Shown here: piece after piece, positions 8,496-16,997 of the stretch | Position numbering within the stretch: the stretch's first letter is position 1 | Layout of the letters: every line of letters starts with the position of its first letter | Notes under the pieces: generated by a model | Seen by the model: only the letters and a program-made list of their open reading frames with translations | Database searches by the model: none | What the model was told of the DNA's origin: nothing | NCBI RefSeq assembly: GCF_001953885.1 | Contig: NZ_MQUS01000017.1 | Coordinates: 62,001 to 126,000, forward strand | From: Streptomyces sp. IMTB 2501 | GTDB taxonomy: Bacteria; Actinomycetota; Actinomycetes; Streptomycetales; Streptomycetaceae | Length of the DNA stretch: 64,000 nucleotides | Direction of reading: 5' to 3' | Program-made: the position numbers and the translations under genes

Positions 8496-9344
8496 CTACG
8501 AGGTGGACTTGCCCTTCATCGCTTCCTCCATGGCCAGCAGCTCCTCGTTCGGGACGGCGCCGCCGAACCGCCGGTCGCGGGAGGCGAATTCGACACAGGC
8601 CCGCCACAGGTCACGGCGGTCGAAGTCGGGCCACAGCACGTCCTGGAAGACCATCTCGGCGTACGCGCTCTGCCAGAGCAGATAGTTGGAGGTGCGCTGC
8701 TCACCGCTCGGGCGCAGGAACAGGTCGACGTCCGGCATGTCCGGGTAGTACAGGTATTTCTGGATGGTCTTCTCGGTGACCTTGGCCGGGTCGAGCCGGC
8801 CGGCCTTCACGTCCTCGGCCAACGCCCTGGCCGCGTCGGCGAGTTCGGCGCGGCCGCCGTAGTTCATGCAGAAGTACAGGGTGAGCAGGTCGTTCCCCTT
8901 GGTCTGCTCCTGGGCGACCTGCAGCTCCTTGGCGACCGACTTCCACAGCCTGGGCATCCGGCCCACCCAGCGCACCCGGATGCCGAGTGCGTCGAGCTGG
9001 TCGCGGGTCTTGCGGATGAAGTCGCGGTTGAAGTTCATCAGGAAGCGGACCTCGTCGGGCGAGCGCTTCCAGTTCTCGGTGGAGAACGCGTACAGGGAGA
9101 TGTTGCGGACGCCGATCTCGATCGAGCCCTGCAGCACGTCGAGCACCCGCTCGGCGCCGACCTTGTGCCCTTCGGTGCGGGGCAGACCGCGCTCCTTCGC
9201 CCACCGGCCGTTGCCGTCCATGACGATGGCCACGTGGTTCGGGACCAGCTCGCCGGGGAGCTTCGGCGCGCGGGCACCGGACGGGTGCGGCTCCGGCGCC
9301 CTGTACTCGCGCCGCTGGCGTCCCAGGATCCCGCGTACGACCAT
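8496..9344 (-). CDS. uppS: isoprenyl transferase (undecaprenyl diphosphate synthase family)
   Basis: Cis-prenyltransferase condensing isopentenyl diphosphate into the long-chain lipid carrier for cell-wall synthesis; peripheral membrane enzyme. I place the start at the ATG 9342-9344, giving 282 residues and the usual MVVRGILGRQ amino end; longer readings upstream run into recO. Seen: HVAIVMDGNGRWAKERGLPRTEGH (catalytic Asp and diphosphate pocket), LYAFSTENWKR, and RPSGEQRTSNYLLWQSAYAE near the end. It lies 23 bases after recO, probably one transcript. Actinobacteria often have two such enzymes with different chain lengths, which cannot be told from motifs. Confidence 0.93.
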   Translation of the reverse strand: MVVRGILGRQRREYRAPEPHPSGARAPKLPGELVPNHVAIVMDGNGRWAKERGLPRTEGHKVGAERVLDVLQGSIEIGVRNISLYAFSTENWKRSPDEVRFLMNFNRDFIRKTRDQLDALGIRVRWVGRMPRLWKSVAKELQVAQEQTKGNDLLTLYFCMNYGGRAELADAARALAEDVKAGRLDPAKVTEKTIQKYLYYPDMPDVDLFLRPSGEQRTSNYLLWQSAYAEMVFQDVLWPDFDRRDLWRACVEFASRDRRFGGAVPNEELLAMEEAMKGKSTS

Positions 9345-9367
9345 GTGCTTCTCGTCTCCCTCTGCCT

Positions 9368-10117
9368 CTACGTCTTTTCCACGTACCTGAGCGAGCGCAG
9401 CCCGCGCTCCAGATGCCAGTGCAGGTAGGCGGACACCAGCCCGCTGCCCTCGCGGACATACCGTGCCTCGCACGTGTCCGCCGTCTCCCAGTCTCCCGTA
9501 AGCAGCGCCCCGAGCAGCACCAGGGTCTGTGCCGAGGGTACGACGCTGCCGGGCACCCGGCAGTCGACGCAGACGGAGCCGCCGGAGGCGACCGAGAAGA
9601 AGCGGTTCGGGCCGGGCATGCCGCACTTCGCGCAGGCGTCGAAGCTGGGCGCGTAGCCGTTGACGGCGAGGGAGCGCAGCAGGAAGGCGTCGAGGACGAG
9701 GTGAGGGGCGTGCTCCCCGCGCGCCAGTGTCCGCAGGGCCCCGACCAGCAGCAGATACTGCTGTACGGCGGGCTCGCCCTCATGGTCGGTGAACCGCTCG
9801 GCGGTCTCCAGCATCGCCGTACCGGCGGTGTAGCGCGCGTAGTCGGTGACGATCCCGCCGCCGTACGGTGCGATGGTCTCACTCTGCGTGCACAGCGGGA
9901 GTCCGCGCCCGATCAGCTCGCTACCGCGCGCGAAGAACTGCACGTCGACATGGGAGAAGGGCTCCAGCCGGGCCCCGAACTTCGACTTGGTGCGCCGCAC
10001 CCCGCGCGCCACGGCCCGCACCCGACCGTGACCGCGCGTGAGCAACGTGATGATCCGGTCCGCCTCGCCCAGTTTCTGGGTCCGCAGGACGATGCCGTCG
10101 TCCCGGAAGAGACTCAT
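9368..10117 (-). CDS. recO: DNA repair protein RecO
   Basis: RecFOR mediator that loads RecA on gapped DNA and anneals strands; 249 residues. The start is the ATG at 10115-10117 (MSLFRDDGIVLRTQKLGEAD). Seen: the amino-terminal OB fold with RIITLLTRGHGRVRAVARGVRRTKS, the helical core, and a zinc finger C-AKC...CVDC between residues about 155 and 180. Directly upstream lies a 66-base near copy of its own first 22 codons. uppS follows. Confidence 0.95.
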   Translation of the reverse strand: MSLFRDDGIVLRTQKLGEADRIITLLTRGHGRVRAVARGVRRTKSKFGARLEPFSHVDVQFFARGSELIGRGLPLCTQSETIAPYGGGIVTDYARYTAGTAMLETAERFTDHEGEPAVQQYLLLVGALRTLARGEHAPHLVLDAFLLRSLAVNGYAPSFDACAKCGMPGPNRFFSVASGGSVCVDCRVPGSVVPSAQTLVLLGALLTGDWETADTCEARYVREGSGLVSAYLHWHLERGLRSLRYVEKT

Positions 10118-10146
10118 CGCCGGCCCCCGCCCTCGCCCGGCCGGGC

Positions 10147-10168
10147 GTCCGGGGGGTGCCCCCCGGAC
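10147..10168. repeat. perfect GC palindrome between recO and its partial copy
   Basis: A 22-base near-perfect palindrome: 10-base arms GTCCGGGGGG and CCCCCCGGAC around a two-base centre. It lies at the 3' edge of the duplicated recO fragment, inside the spacer before the real recO start. It could extrude as a very stable hairpin and mark the duplication junction. Similar GC palindromes are common between Streptomyces genes in my experience. Confidence 0.7.
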
Positions 10169-10179
10169 AGGCACAGCGT

Positions 10180-10245
10180 GATCCGGTCCGCCTCACCCGG
10201 CTTCTGGGTGCGCAGCACGATGCCGTCGTCGCGGAACAGACTCAT
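10180..10245 (-). pseudogene. duplicated 5' end of recO (remnant)
   Basis: Reading from an ATG at 10243-10245, the first 22 codons align without gaps to the recO start at 10117: 59 of 66 bases match. Six of the seven differences are synonymous third-position changes and one is Leu to Pro. After Arg-Ile the similarity ends and the frame runs through a GC palindrome into a short unrelated tail before stopping ahead of recO. The synonymous pattern means the copy diverged while still under protein selection, so it looks like the start of a recO from a related strain left by recombination, not a fresh local duplication. Confidence 0.8.
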
Positions 10246-10275
10246 GGCACCCATTCTGGCCCATGCGGGCAGCGG

Positions 10276-10587
10276 CTAGAGCGCCTCTCCGCGACTGCGG
10301 GCGTTGGCGTGCGCGGTCGCCGCCTTGAGCCGCTCGGCGGCGGTCGCGGTGCGCAGCGCTCCGGGTTCGGCGTCCCACTCCCGGCCCCCGCCGTACGGTC
10401 TCAGCTGGACGTAGGGGCCCTCGTACCCCATGACGATGCCGAGCCTGCCGGTACGCGTGTCCACCACATGGCTGCCGACGGCAGGCCGCAATTCCCTCAA
10501 CATGTCCTCCGGCTGTTCGGCACACAGCGCGCCGCGCGGGTTGTACGTCGCGCCCTTGACCTGCTCCCCTTCCTTCCCGAGTTTCAC
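10276..10587 (-). CDS. small conserved Streptomyces protein of unknown function
   Basis: A basic-acidic 103-residue protein I recognise only as a type often seen in Streptomyces. Its core is GSHVVDTRTGRLGIVMGYEG, PYVQLRPYGGGREWD and an Ala-rich helical tail. The SH3-like beta core with GRxGxVM and PYVQLRP suggests a small barrel. The start is uncertain: the GTG at 10587 gives 103 residues, while an ATG at 10501-10503, close behind a GGAGGA, gives 75 residues and includes all of the conserved-looking part. Upstream of the recO remnant; no operon partner is evident. Confidence 0.6.
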   Translation of the reverse strand: MKLGKEGEQVKGATYNPRGALCAEQPEDMLRELRPAVGSHVVDTRTGRLGIVMGYEGPYVQLRPYGGGREWDAEPGALRTATAAERLKAATAHANARSRGEAL

Positions 10588-10641
10588 GCTTTGCGCATCC
10601 CGAGTGACGCTCCGCCTCTACAATCCGCAGCCACATATTGA

Positions 10642-10699
10642 TTCCGAATTGCGGAAACGCAAAACCGCTTTACGGAATCCCCGGGTCAACAATATGTTG
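10642..10699 (+). promoter_or_regulatory. AT-rich promoter region with two inverted repeats
   Basis: Against the GC-rich background, about 80 bases before the aryl-AMP ligase gene are AT-rich and hold two perfect 5-bp inverted repeats: TTCCG-AATTG-CGGAA (10642-10656) and CAACA-ATA-TGTTG (10687-10699). The second ends 5 bases before the ATG at 10705. Binding there would block transcription or a short-leader message. The regulator is unknown. Confidence 0.4.
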
Positions 10700-10704
10700 C
10701 GGGG

Positions 10705-12213
10705 ATGGCAGCGAACGGCTTCACCCCCTGGCCCGAGGAGACCGCCCTCGCCTACCGCCGCGCCGGCTACTGGCAGGGCCGTCCCCTGCCCGAGCTGCTG
10801 CACGACTGGGCGGCCGCGCACGGGCCGCGCACCGCGCTCGCGCACGGCGCGACCCGTCTGACGTACTTCCAGCTGGACCGACGGGTGAACCGGATGGCCG
10901 CGGGGCTGCGGCTGCGCGGCGTCGCGCCCGGCAAGCGGGTCGTGGTGCAGCTGCCGAACACCCCGGAGTTCGTCGTCGCGGTGTTCGCGCTGATGCGCGC
11001 CGGGGCGATCCCGGTGCTCGCGCCGCTCACCCACCGGGAGCCGGAGATCACCCATGTGGTCGCCGAGAGCGAGGCCGTCGGCTACATCGGCCCGGCGGTG
11101 TACGGCGGCTTCGACCACACCGCGATGGCCGCCCGGGTCGCCGCCGGGTCGACATCGCTGCGGCGGATCTTCACGCTCGCCACGCCCGGCGAGCAGGCGG
11201 GCGGCTTCTCGGTGCTGCCGGGCGGCTGTCTGGCCTTCCCGCTGCACACCGTGGACGAGGCGCCCGTACCGGACCGCCGTCCGGACGCCTCCGACGTGGC
11301 GTTCTTCCTGCTGTCGGGCGGTACGACGGCGCAGCCGAGGCTCATCGGCCGTACCCACGACGACTACGCCTACCAGCTGCGCGCCACCGCCGAGTTGCTC
11401 GGCCTCGGTCCCGAGGACGTCTATCTGGCGGTGCTGCCCGCGGAGTTCAACCTCACCCTCGGCAGCCCCGGCATCCTCGGCACCCTGGCCGCGGGCGGCA
11501 CCGTGGTGCTGCTCGACGACCCGGCGCCGGACACCGCCTTCGCCGCGATCGCACGGGAACGGGTGACCGTCACCTCGGTGCTGCCCGGCCTCGCCGCCCG
11601 GTGGCTGGACGCCCTCGACGGCGCCGGGGCCGGTCTGGTGCCCCACCAGGCGACGTTCGCCCCGTCGCGACGCCCGGTACACCCACTCGCCGCACCGGCC
11701 GAAAGCCCACGTACGCCCAGCCCATCGGGCACGGCCTCCGGCCGGCACACCGAGAGCACGCACCGGACGCCGCTCCCTGACGGCCAGACGTTGCGAGCCG
11801 GGACACTGGACTCGCTGCGCGTGCTGCAGATCGGCGGCGGCCGCCTCGCCCCCGGCCTCGCCGCACGGATCGAGCCCGGCTTCGGCTGCCGGCTGCAGCA
11901 GGTGTCCGGCAGGGCCGAGGGGCTGCTCACCGTCACCCGCCTCGACGACCCGCGGGACGTCGTGCTCACGACCCAGGGACGCCCGGTCTCCCCGGCCGAC
12001 GAGATCCGTATCGACGCCCCCGAGGGAGAGGCCGGCGAACTCCTCGTCCGCGGCCCGTACACCCCGCGCGGCTACTACCGGTCCCCCGAGCACAACGCCC
12101 GCGCCTTCACCCCCGACGGCTTCCACCGCACCGGCGACCTCGCCCGGCTGACCCCGGAGGGCAACCTGGTGGTGGAGCGCCGTGCCGAGGACCTCGTGAT
12201 CCGCGAGGAGTGA
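10705..12213 (+). CDS. truncated aryl-AMP ligase (DhbE/EntE-like), probably inactive
   Basis: Resembles 2,3-dihydroxybenzoate or salicylate adenylating enzymes of siderophore synthesis. Seen: FTPWPEE...AYRRAGYW typical amino end, the phosphate loop LLSGGTTAQPRLIGRTHDDY, the RAEGLLT stretch (family FGMAEGL, here SGRAEGL), and FHRTGDLAR. It ends at ERRAEDLVIREE, so the hinge is broken and the whole carboxy-terminal lid of about 100 residues with the catalytic Lys is missing; no frame after the stop restores it. About residues 312-366, Pro/Arg/Thr-rich, look like an insertion with no family counterpart. Probably a decaying or repurposed gene; no siderophore genes adjoin. Confidence 0.7.
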   Translation: MAANGFTPWPEETALAYRRAGYWQGRPLPELLHDWAAAHGPRTALAHGATRLTYFQLDRRVNRMAAGLRLRGVAPGKRVVVQLPNTPEFVVAVFALMRAGAIPVLAPLTHREPEITHVVAESEAVGYIGPAVYGGFDHTAMAARVAAGSTSLRRIFTLATPGEQAGGFSVLPGGCLAFPLHTVDEAPVPDRRPDASDVAFFLLSGGTTAQPRLIGRTHDDYAYQLRATAELLGLGPEDVYLAVLPAEFNLTLGSPGILGTLAAGGTVVLLDDPAPDTAFAAIARERVTVTSVLPGLAARWLDALDGAGAGLVPHQATFAPSRRPVHPLAAPAESPRTPSPSGTASGRHTESTHRTPLPDGQTLRAGTLDSLRVLQIGGGRLAPGLAARIEPGFGCRLQQVSGRAEGLLTVTRLDDPRDVVLTTQGRPVSPADEIRIDAPEGEAGELLVRGPYTPRGYYRSPEHNARAFTPDGFHRTGDLARLTPEGNLVVERRAEDLVIREE

Positions 12214-12368
12214 CCGGGTCCCCGCCCATCCCCTGAACCCGATCGGCCCAACTCGCGCCGGTACCCGAACATTTCGGGCCGTCATCGGCACGACCGGTGG
12301 CGCCTAGGCCATTCGTGTGCGCTGTCTTGACCGCCCCCACAGCCCCTCTTATGGTCGCGCTACCGACC

Positions 12369-12389
12369 GGACGTAGGACGTAGGACGTC
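12369..12389. repeat. three tandem 7-base repeats upstream of the ABC operon
   Basis: GGACGTA, GGACGTA, GGACGTC follow one another 43 bases before the GTG start of the substrate-binding protein. They may be a regulator site or simple slippage. The rest of 12214-12431 has no recognisable gene. Confidence 0.5.
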
Positions 12390-12431
12390 GTATCTCCCAC
12401 CCCCTCCCCCCACCGACTTGCTGGAGGACCC

Positions 12432-14060
12432 GTGCGCGACGACGTGACCCCCGACGCACCGGCCCCGCGCCGCCGGTCGTTCCTGAAGTTCACCGGTGCG
12501 CTGGGCGCGGCCGCCGCGCTGCCGCCCGTGCTGGCCGGCTGCTCCGCCGGGCCCGAGTCCACGAACGACACCGGAGGCGGCGGCAAGGACCGGACGCTGA
12601 CCGCCGTGATCGGGTACGGCAACGACGGCACCTGGGATCCGACGCAGACGGCGTCGGCGTTCTCGATGGCCGCCAACAACCATGTCTACGAGGGGCTGCT
12701 GGACACCGACCCGATCACCCGGGCGCCGTATCCGGCGCTCGGCACCGAGGTGCCGAAGGACCCGAACGCCACCACCTGGCGGTTCACGCTGCGCTCCGGC
12801 GCGACCTTCCACGACGGCAAGCCCGTCACCGCCGACGACGTCGTGTTCGTCTTCGACCGGATCCTCGACCCGGGCACCCAGACGCTCGCCAAGGGCTTCT
12901 TCGTGAGCTGGCTGGACAGCGTGAGGAAGGTCGATACGCGGACCGTCGAGCTGGTGCTCAAGTTCCCCTTCCCGGACGGGCTTTCCCGGCTCACCCTCGC
13001 CAAGATCATGCCGAAGCACGTCTTCTCCAGGCCCGGCGCCTGGGACGACGCCATCAAGGGGCTGGCCGTGGGCTCGGGGCCGTACCGGCAGACCGCGCAC
13101 CACCCGAAGTCCAACACCACCTTCGAGGCGTACGCCGCCTACAACGGCTCCCGCAAGCCGGCCTTCCAGCGCATGAACTGGCTGACCATCGTGGATGCCG
13201 CTCCCCGTGTCGCGAAGATCTCCGGGTCCGACGCCGGGGCGCAGATCGCGGACAACATCCCGTACGCCAATATCGCGAGGCTGGAGCAGGGCGGCCTGAC
13301 GGTCGCGGGCGGCGCCGGGATGAACAACCTGTTCCTGATGTTCAACACCCGGCACAAGCCCTTCGACGACGTACGGGTGCGGCAGGCGCTGCACTACGCC
13401 ATCGACACCGGGAAGATGGTGCGGGTCGCCCTGAAAGGGCACGGAAAGCCCGCCTCCTCGTTCCTCAACGAGGGCAATCCCGGCTACCGGCGGGCCAGGA
13501 CCGTGTACGACTACGACCCGCAGAAGGCGAAGGCGCTGCTGAAGGCGGCGGGCGTGACGAACCTCAAGGTCGACATCCTTGCCGTGAACGTCAGTTGGAT
13601 CGTGGACTGTCTGCCGACCATCAAGTCCTCCTGGGACGCGGTCGGCGTGGAGACGACCCTGGCGCCGCAGGAGACCACGGCCGTCTTCACCAAGATGGAC
13701 CAGAAGCAGGACTACCAGGTGGTGGCCGCCGCCTCCAATCCCAATCAGTTCGGGCTCGACGCCGACCTGATCATGCACTACAACTACGGCCCGCAGAACC
13801 TGTGGATGGGGTACACCCGGTGGGCCGACGACCCCGTCGCCAAGCAGCTCTTCAAGGACATGGACCGGGCGACCCGGGAGCCGGACGCGGCGAAGAAGAA
13901 GGCGATCATCCAGGACTGCATCGACGTCGTCGCCGAGCAGGCCGTGCTGTACCCGGTGGTGCACAACGAGCTGATGACCGCCTGGGACCCGCGCAAGCTC
14001 ACCGGGATAAGAGCACAGCCGTACCCGGGGATCAACGTGCTCCAGGCGAAGTGGGTCTGA
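12432..14060 (+). CDS. ABC transporter substrate-binding lipoprotein, peptide/nickel/sialic-acid class
   Basis: Extracellular solute-binding protein family 5 (DppA/OppA fold), 542 residues. GTG start with GGAGG at 12423-12427. The signal is Tat-type and lipidated: RRRSFLKFTGALG then lipobox LAGC. Seen: YEGLLDTDP, WRFTLRSGATFHDGKPVTADDVVFVFDR (family signature), and VRQALHYAIDT. First gene of a five-gene unit (this protein, permease, permease-ATPase, ATPase, aldolase). The class imports peptides, nickel, opines or sialic acid; the aldolase and sialidase next door favour sialic acid. Confidence 0.9.
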   Translation: MRDDVTPDAPAPRRRSFLKFTGALGAAAALPPVLAGCSAGPESTNDTGGGGKDRTLTAVIGYGNDGTWDPTQTASAFSMAANNHVYEGLLDTDPITRAPYPALGTEVPKDPNATTWRFTLRSGATFHDGKPVTADDVVFVFDRILDPGTQTLAKGFFVSWLDSVRKVDTRTVELVLKFPFPDGLSRLTLAKIMPKHVFSRPGAWDDAIKGLAVGSGPYRQTAHHPKSNTTFEAYAAYNGSRKPAFQRMNWLTIVDAAPRVAKISGSDAGAQIADNIPYANIARLEQGGLTVAGGAGMNNLFLMFNTRHKPFDDVRVRQALHYAIDTGKMVRVALKGHGKPASSFLNEGNPGYRRARTVYDYDPQKAKALLKAAGVTNLKVDILAVNVSWIVDCLPTIKSSWDAVGVETTLAPQETTAVFTKMDQKQDYQVVAAASNPNQFGLDADLIMHYNYGPQNLWMGYTRWADDPVAKQLFKDMDRATREPDAAKKKAIIQDCIDVVAEQAVLYPVVHNELMTAWDPRKLTGIRAQPYPGINVLQAKWV

Positions 14061-14064
14061 CGGC

Positions 14065-15021
14065 ATGACGGCCGTCGTAAGGATCCTGCTCCGCCGTGTC
14101 GCCCTGCTCGTACCGCTCCTGCTCGGGATCGTGCTGTTCGTGTTCCTGGTGATGCGCTTCTCGGACGTCGACCCGGCGTCCGCGTTCTTCCAGGGCTCGA
14201 ACCCGACCCCGCAGCAGCTGCACGACTTCCGGGAGCGCAACGGGCTGCTGGATCCGCTGCCCGTACGGTACGTCCACTTCGTCGGCGACCTCCTCCACGG
14301 CAACCTCGGCACCAGCGCCCTGACCCGCGCCCCGGTCGTCGACCAGGTCACCACCGCGCTGCCGCTCACCCTCCAGCTCACCTTCCTCGGCCTCGCCGTC
14401 GCGGTGGTGCTGGCACTGGCCGGCGGGGTCACGGCGGCCGTCTACCGGGACCGGATCCCGGACCAGGCCATCCGGGTCGTCTCGCTGATCGGGGTGGCCG
14501 CGCCCGGGTTCTGGCTGGCGCTGCTGATGATCCAGTACCTGGCGGTGGACCGGGGCTGGTTCCCGACCGGCGGCTACATCAACCCGGCCGACTCCGTCAC
14601 CGGCTGGCTGAAAACCATGGCGCTGCCCGCCTTCGCCCTCTCGCTGCCGGTGGCAGCCCAGCTCACCCGGATCGTACGGACCTCGGTGGTGGAGGAGCTG
14701 GACAAGGACTACGTGCGCACGGCGATCGGGAGCGGGCTGCCGCCCCTGGTGGTCGTCGGGCGGAACGTCCTCAGGAACGCCCTGGTCAATCCGCTGACCG
14801 TGCTGGGTCTGCGGGTCGGCTATCTCCTCGGCGGTGCCGTCGTCATCGAGACCATCTTCTCGCTGCCCGGCATGGGCAAGCTGATGATCGACGCGGTACA
14901 GAACGGCGACCCGGCCGTCGTCCAGGGGGTGGTCCTGACCACGGCCACCGGGTTCGTCGTCGTCAACCTCGTCATCGACATCCTGTATCTGCTGGTCAAC
15001 CCACGTCTGAGGGCGGCCTGA
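14065..15021 (+). CDS. ABC transporter permease (DppB type)
   Basis: First membrane subunit of the importer, 318 residues with about six helices. Seen: amino-terminal LLRRVALLVPLLLGIVLFVFLVMRF, a periplasmic loop with RNGLLDPLPVRYVHFVGDLLHGNLGTS, and the EAA loop (VRTAIGSGLPPLVVVGRNVLRNALVNPLT). It starts 4 bases after the binding protein and its stop overlaps the next ATG by one base (TGATG). Confidence 0.92.
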   Translation: MTAVVRILLRRVALLVPLLLGIVLFVFLVMRFSDVDPASAFFQGSNPTPQQLHDFRERNGLLDPLPVRYVHFVGDLLHGNLGTSALTRAPVVDQVTTALPLTLQLTFLGLAVAVVLALAGGVTAAVYRDRIPDQAIRVVSLIGVAAPGFWLALLMIQYLAVDRGWFPTGGYINPADSVTGWLKTMALPAFALSLPVAAQLTRIVRTSVVEELDKDYVRTAIGSGLPPLVVVGRNVLRNALVNPLTVLGLRVGYLLGGAVVIETIFSLPGMGKLMIDAVQNGDPAVVQGVVLTTATGFVVVNLVIDILYLLVNPRLRAA

Positions 15022-16997
15022 TGGTCATGCGCGCCAGGTCGACAGGGCATGGCCCTGCGGAGCGGCTTTCCCGGCCCGGTGTCCGGCTGCGCGGCTGGCG
15101 CCGGCTGCCGCCGCTGTCCAAGATCGCCGTCTGCTTCCTGGCCCTCGTGATCCTCGTCGCCGTACTCGCTCCCCTGCTCGCCCCGGACGATCCGCTCGAC
15201 CAGCAGGACCCGGTCGGCGGCAGCGGGCATCCGTCGGCCGCGCACTGGCTGGGGCAGGACAGCCTCGGCCGGGACATCCTGAGCCGGCTGATGTACGGCG
15301 CCCGGTGGTCGCTCGCGATCGGGCTGGGCGCCACCGCGCTCGCCCTGGTCGTGGGCGCGGTCATCGGGGCGGTCGCGGCCACCTCGCGCAAGGGCGTCGA
15401 CGAGACGCTGATGCGCTGCCTGGACGTGGTGATGGCGTTCCCGGGGATCGCGCTCGCGGCCGTGCTGGTCGCCGTGTTCGGCGGCGGCTTCGGGGTGCTG
15501 ATCTGCGCGATCGCCTTCCTGTTCACGCCGCCGGTGGCGCGGGTCGTACGGGCGAACGTCCTCGACCAGTACGGCGAGGACTACGTCACGGCGGAACGGG
15601 TGATCGGCGCCCGCACCCCGCACATCGTGCTGCGGCACGTGGCCGTCAACTGCGCCGCCCCGGTGCTGGTGTTCTGCACGGTGCAGGTCGCCGAGGCGAT
15701 CGTGTTCGAGGCTTCGCTGTCCTTCATCGGCGCCGGGGTGCGCCCGCCGGACCCGTCCTGGGGCAGTGTCATCGCCGACGGCAAGAACATGGTGCTGACC
15801 GGAGGCTGGTGGGCGACCGTCTTCCCCGGGCTGCTGATCCTGCTGACCGTGCTGTCGCTGAACATCCTCTCCGAGGGCGTGTCCGACGCGTGGGCGGCAC
15901 CGGCGCCGAGGGAAGTGGAGACGCCTGAGGACCGGCTGGAGGCGCCGGAGCCCGGCAACGGCGAGGTGCTCCAGCTGCCCGGCCTGACCGAGGCCGCCCG
16001 GCGGCTGCGCTCCCGGGCCCGGCCCCGCCCCGGCTCTTCCGGTCAGCCGGTGCTCGCCGTGGAGAACCTCACCATCGGCTTCCCGGACCGGCACCGGGGC
16101 GTGGACATCGTCGCCGGGGTCAGCTTCGAGGTGTACCCCGGTGAAGTGCTCGGTCTGGTCGGCGAGTCGGGCTGCGGGAAGTCGCTGACCGCGCTCACCG
16201 TGATGGGGCTCCAGCCGCGGGACGCGCGCGTCGGCGGCCAGATCCGGTTCCGGCAGCGGGACCTGCTCACCGAGCCGGTGCGGGCGCGGCGGAAGCTGCT
16301 CGGGCACGAGATGGCGATGGTGTACCAGGACGCCCTGTCCTCGCTGAACCCGGCGATGACCATCCGGGCCCAGCTGAAGCAGCTCGGCCGGCGCGGTGGC
16401 CGCCGTACCCCGCGGGACCTGCTGTCGATGGTCGGGCTCGACCCCGAGCGCACCCTGCGCAGCTATCCGCACGAACTGTCCGGCGGCCAGCGCCAGCGCG
16501 TCCTCATCGCCATGGCCCTCTCCCGCGACCCGCGGCTGATCATCGCCGACGAGCCGACGACCGCCCTGGACGTCACCGTGCAGGCGCAGGTGATGGAACT
16601 GCTGCTGCGGCTGCGTGCGGAGCTGGGCTTCGCGCTGATCCTGGTCTCGCACGATCTGGCGCTGGTCGCCGACGTCACCGACCGGGTGGTGGTGATGTAC
16701 GGCGGGCAGATCGTGGAGAGCGGGGTGACCGCCGACCTGGTGCTGGCGCCGGCCCACCACTACACGCGCGGTCTGCTCGGCAGTGTGCTGTCGCTGGAGT
16801 CGGCCGAGGAACGCATGACGCAGATCAAAGGGGTCGTACGCGCCCCGGCCGACTTCCCGGCGGGCTGCCGCTTCGCCGACCGCTGCCCGCTGGCGACCCG
16901 GGTGTGCCACGACAGCGCGCCCGTCCTCACCGGTACGGCCGCCCACACCGCCGCCTGCCATCACCCGGCCGTACCCGTGGAGGAGGCTCTCCGGTGA
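15021..16997 (+). CDS. fused ABC permease (DppC type) and ATPase (DppD type)
   Basis: A single 658-residue chain joining two subunits normally separate. Residues about 30-290 are a DppC-type permease (LAPDDPLDQQDP, HWLGQDSLGRDILSRLMYGAR, EAA loop DYVTAERVIGARTPHIVLRH, FEASLSFIGAGVRPPDPSWG). After a charged linker, residues about 340-655 are an ATPase: Walker A GESGCGKS, signature LSGGQRQRV, Walker B LIIADEP, and the oligopeptide-type cysteine tail CRFADRCPLATRVC. The ATPase Q-loop is MVYQD. The next gene begins inside its stop (GTGA). Confidence 0.92.
   Translation: MVMRARSTGHGPAERLSRPGVRLRGWRRLPPLSKIAVCFLALVILVAVLAPLLAPDDPLDQQDPVGGSGHPSAAHWLGQDSLGRDILSRLMYGARWSLAIGLGATALALVVGAVIGAVAATSRKGVDETLMRCLDVVMAFPGIALAAVLVAVFGGGFGVLICAIAFLFTPPVARVVRANVLDQYGEDYVTAERVIGARTPHIVLRHVAVNCAAPVLVFCTVQVAEAIVFEASLSFIGAGVRPPDPSWGSVIADGKNMVLTGGWWATVFPGLLILLTVLSLNILSEGVSDAWAAPAPREVETPEDRLEAPEPGNGEVLQLPGLTEAARRLRSRARPRPGSSGQPVLAVENLTIGFPDRHRGVDIVAGVSFEVYPGEVLGLVGESGCGKSLTALTVMGLQPRDARVGGQIRFRQRDLLTEPVRARRKLLGHEMAMVYQDALSSLNPAMTIRAQLKQLGRRGGRRTPRDLLSMVGLDPERTLRSYPHELSGGQRQRVLIAMALSRDPRLIIADEPTTALDVTVQAQVMELLLRLRAELGFALILVSHDLALVADVTDRVVVMYGGQIVESGVTADLVLAPAHHYTRGLLGSVLSLESAEERMTQIKGVVRAPADFPAGCRFADRCPLATRVCHDSAPVLTGTAAHTAACHHPAVPVEEALR

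Noticed and set aside
10705..12213. The aryl-AMP ligase as part of a siderophore or NRPS cluster.
   Set aside because: No isochorismate, condensation or carrier-domain genes adjoin; the neighbours are an unrelated ABC-aldolase-sialidase set.
12360..14432. A long open frame of about 690 codons on the minus strand opposite the binding protein and permease.
   Set aside because: It has no start signal or domains, and follows the third-position GC bias of the plus-strand genes; such antisense frames are normal in Streptomyces.
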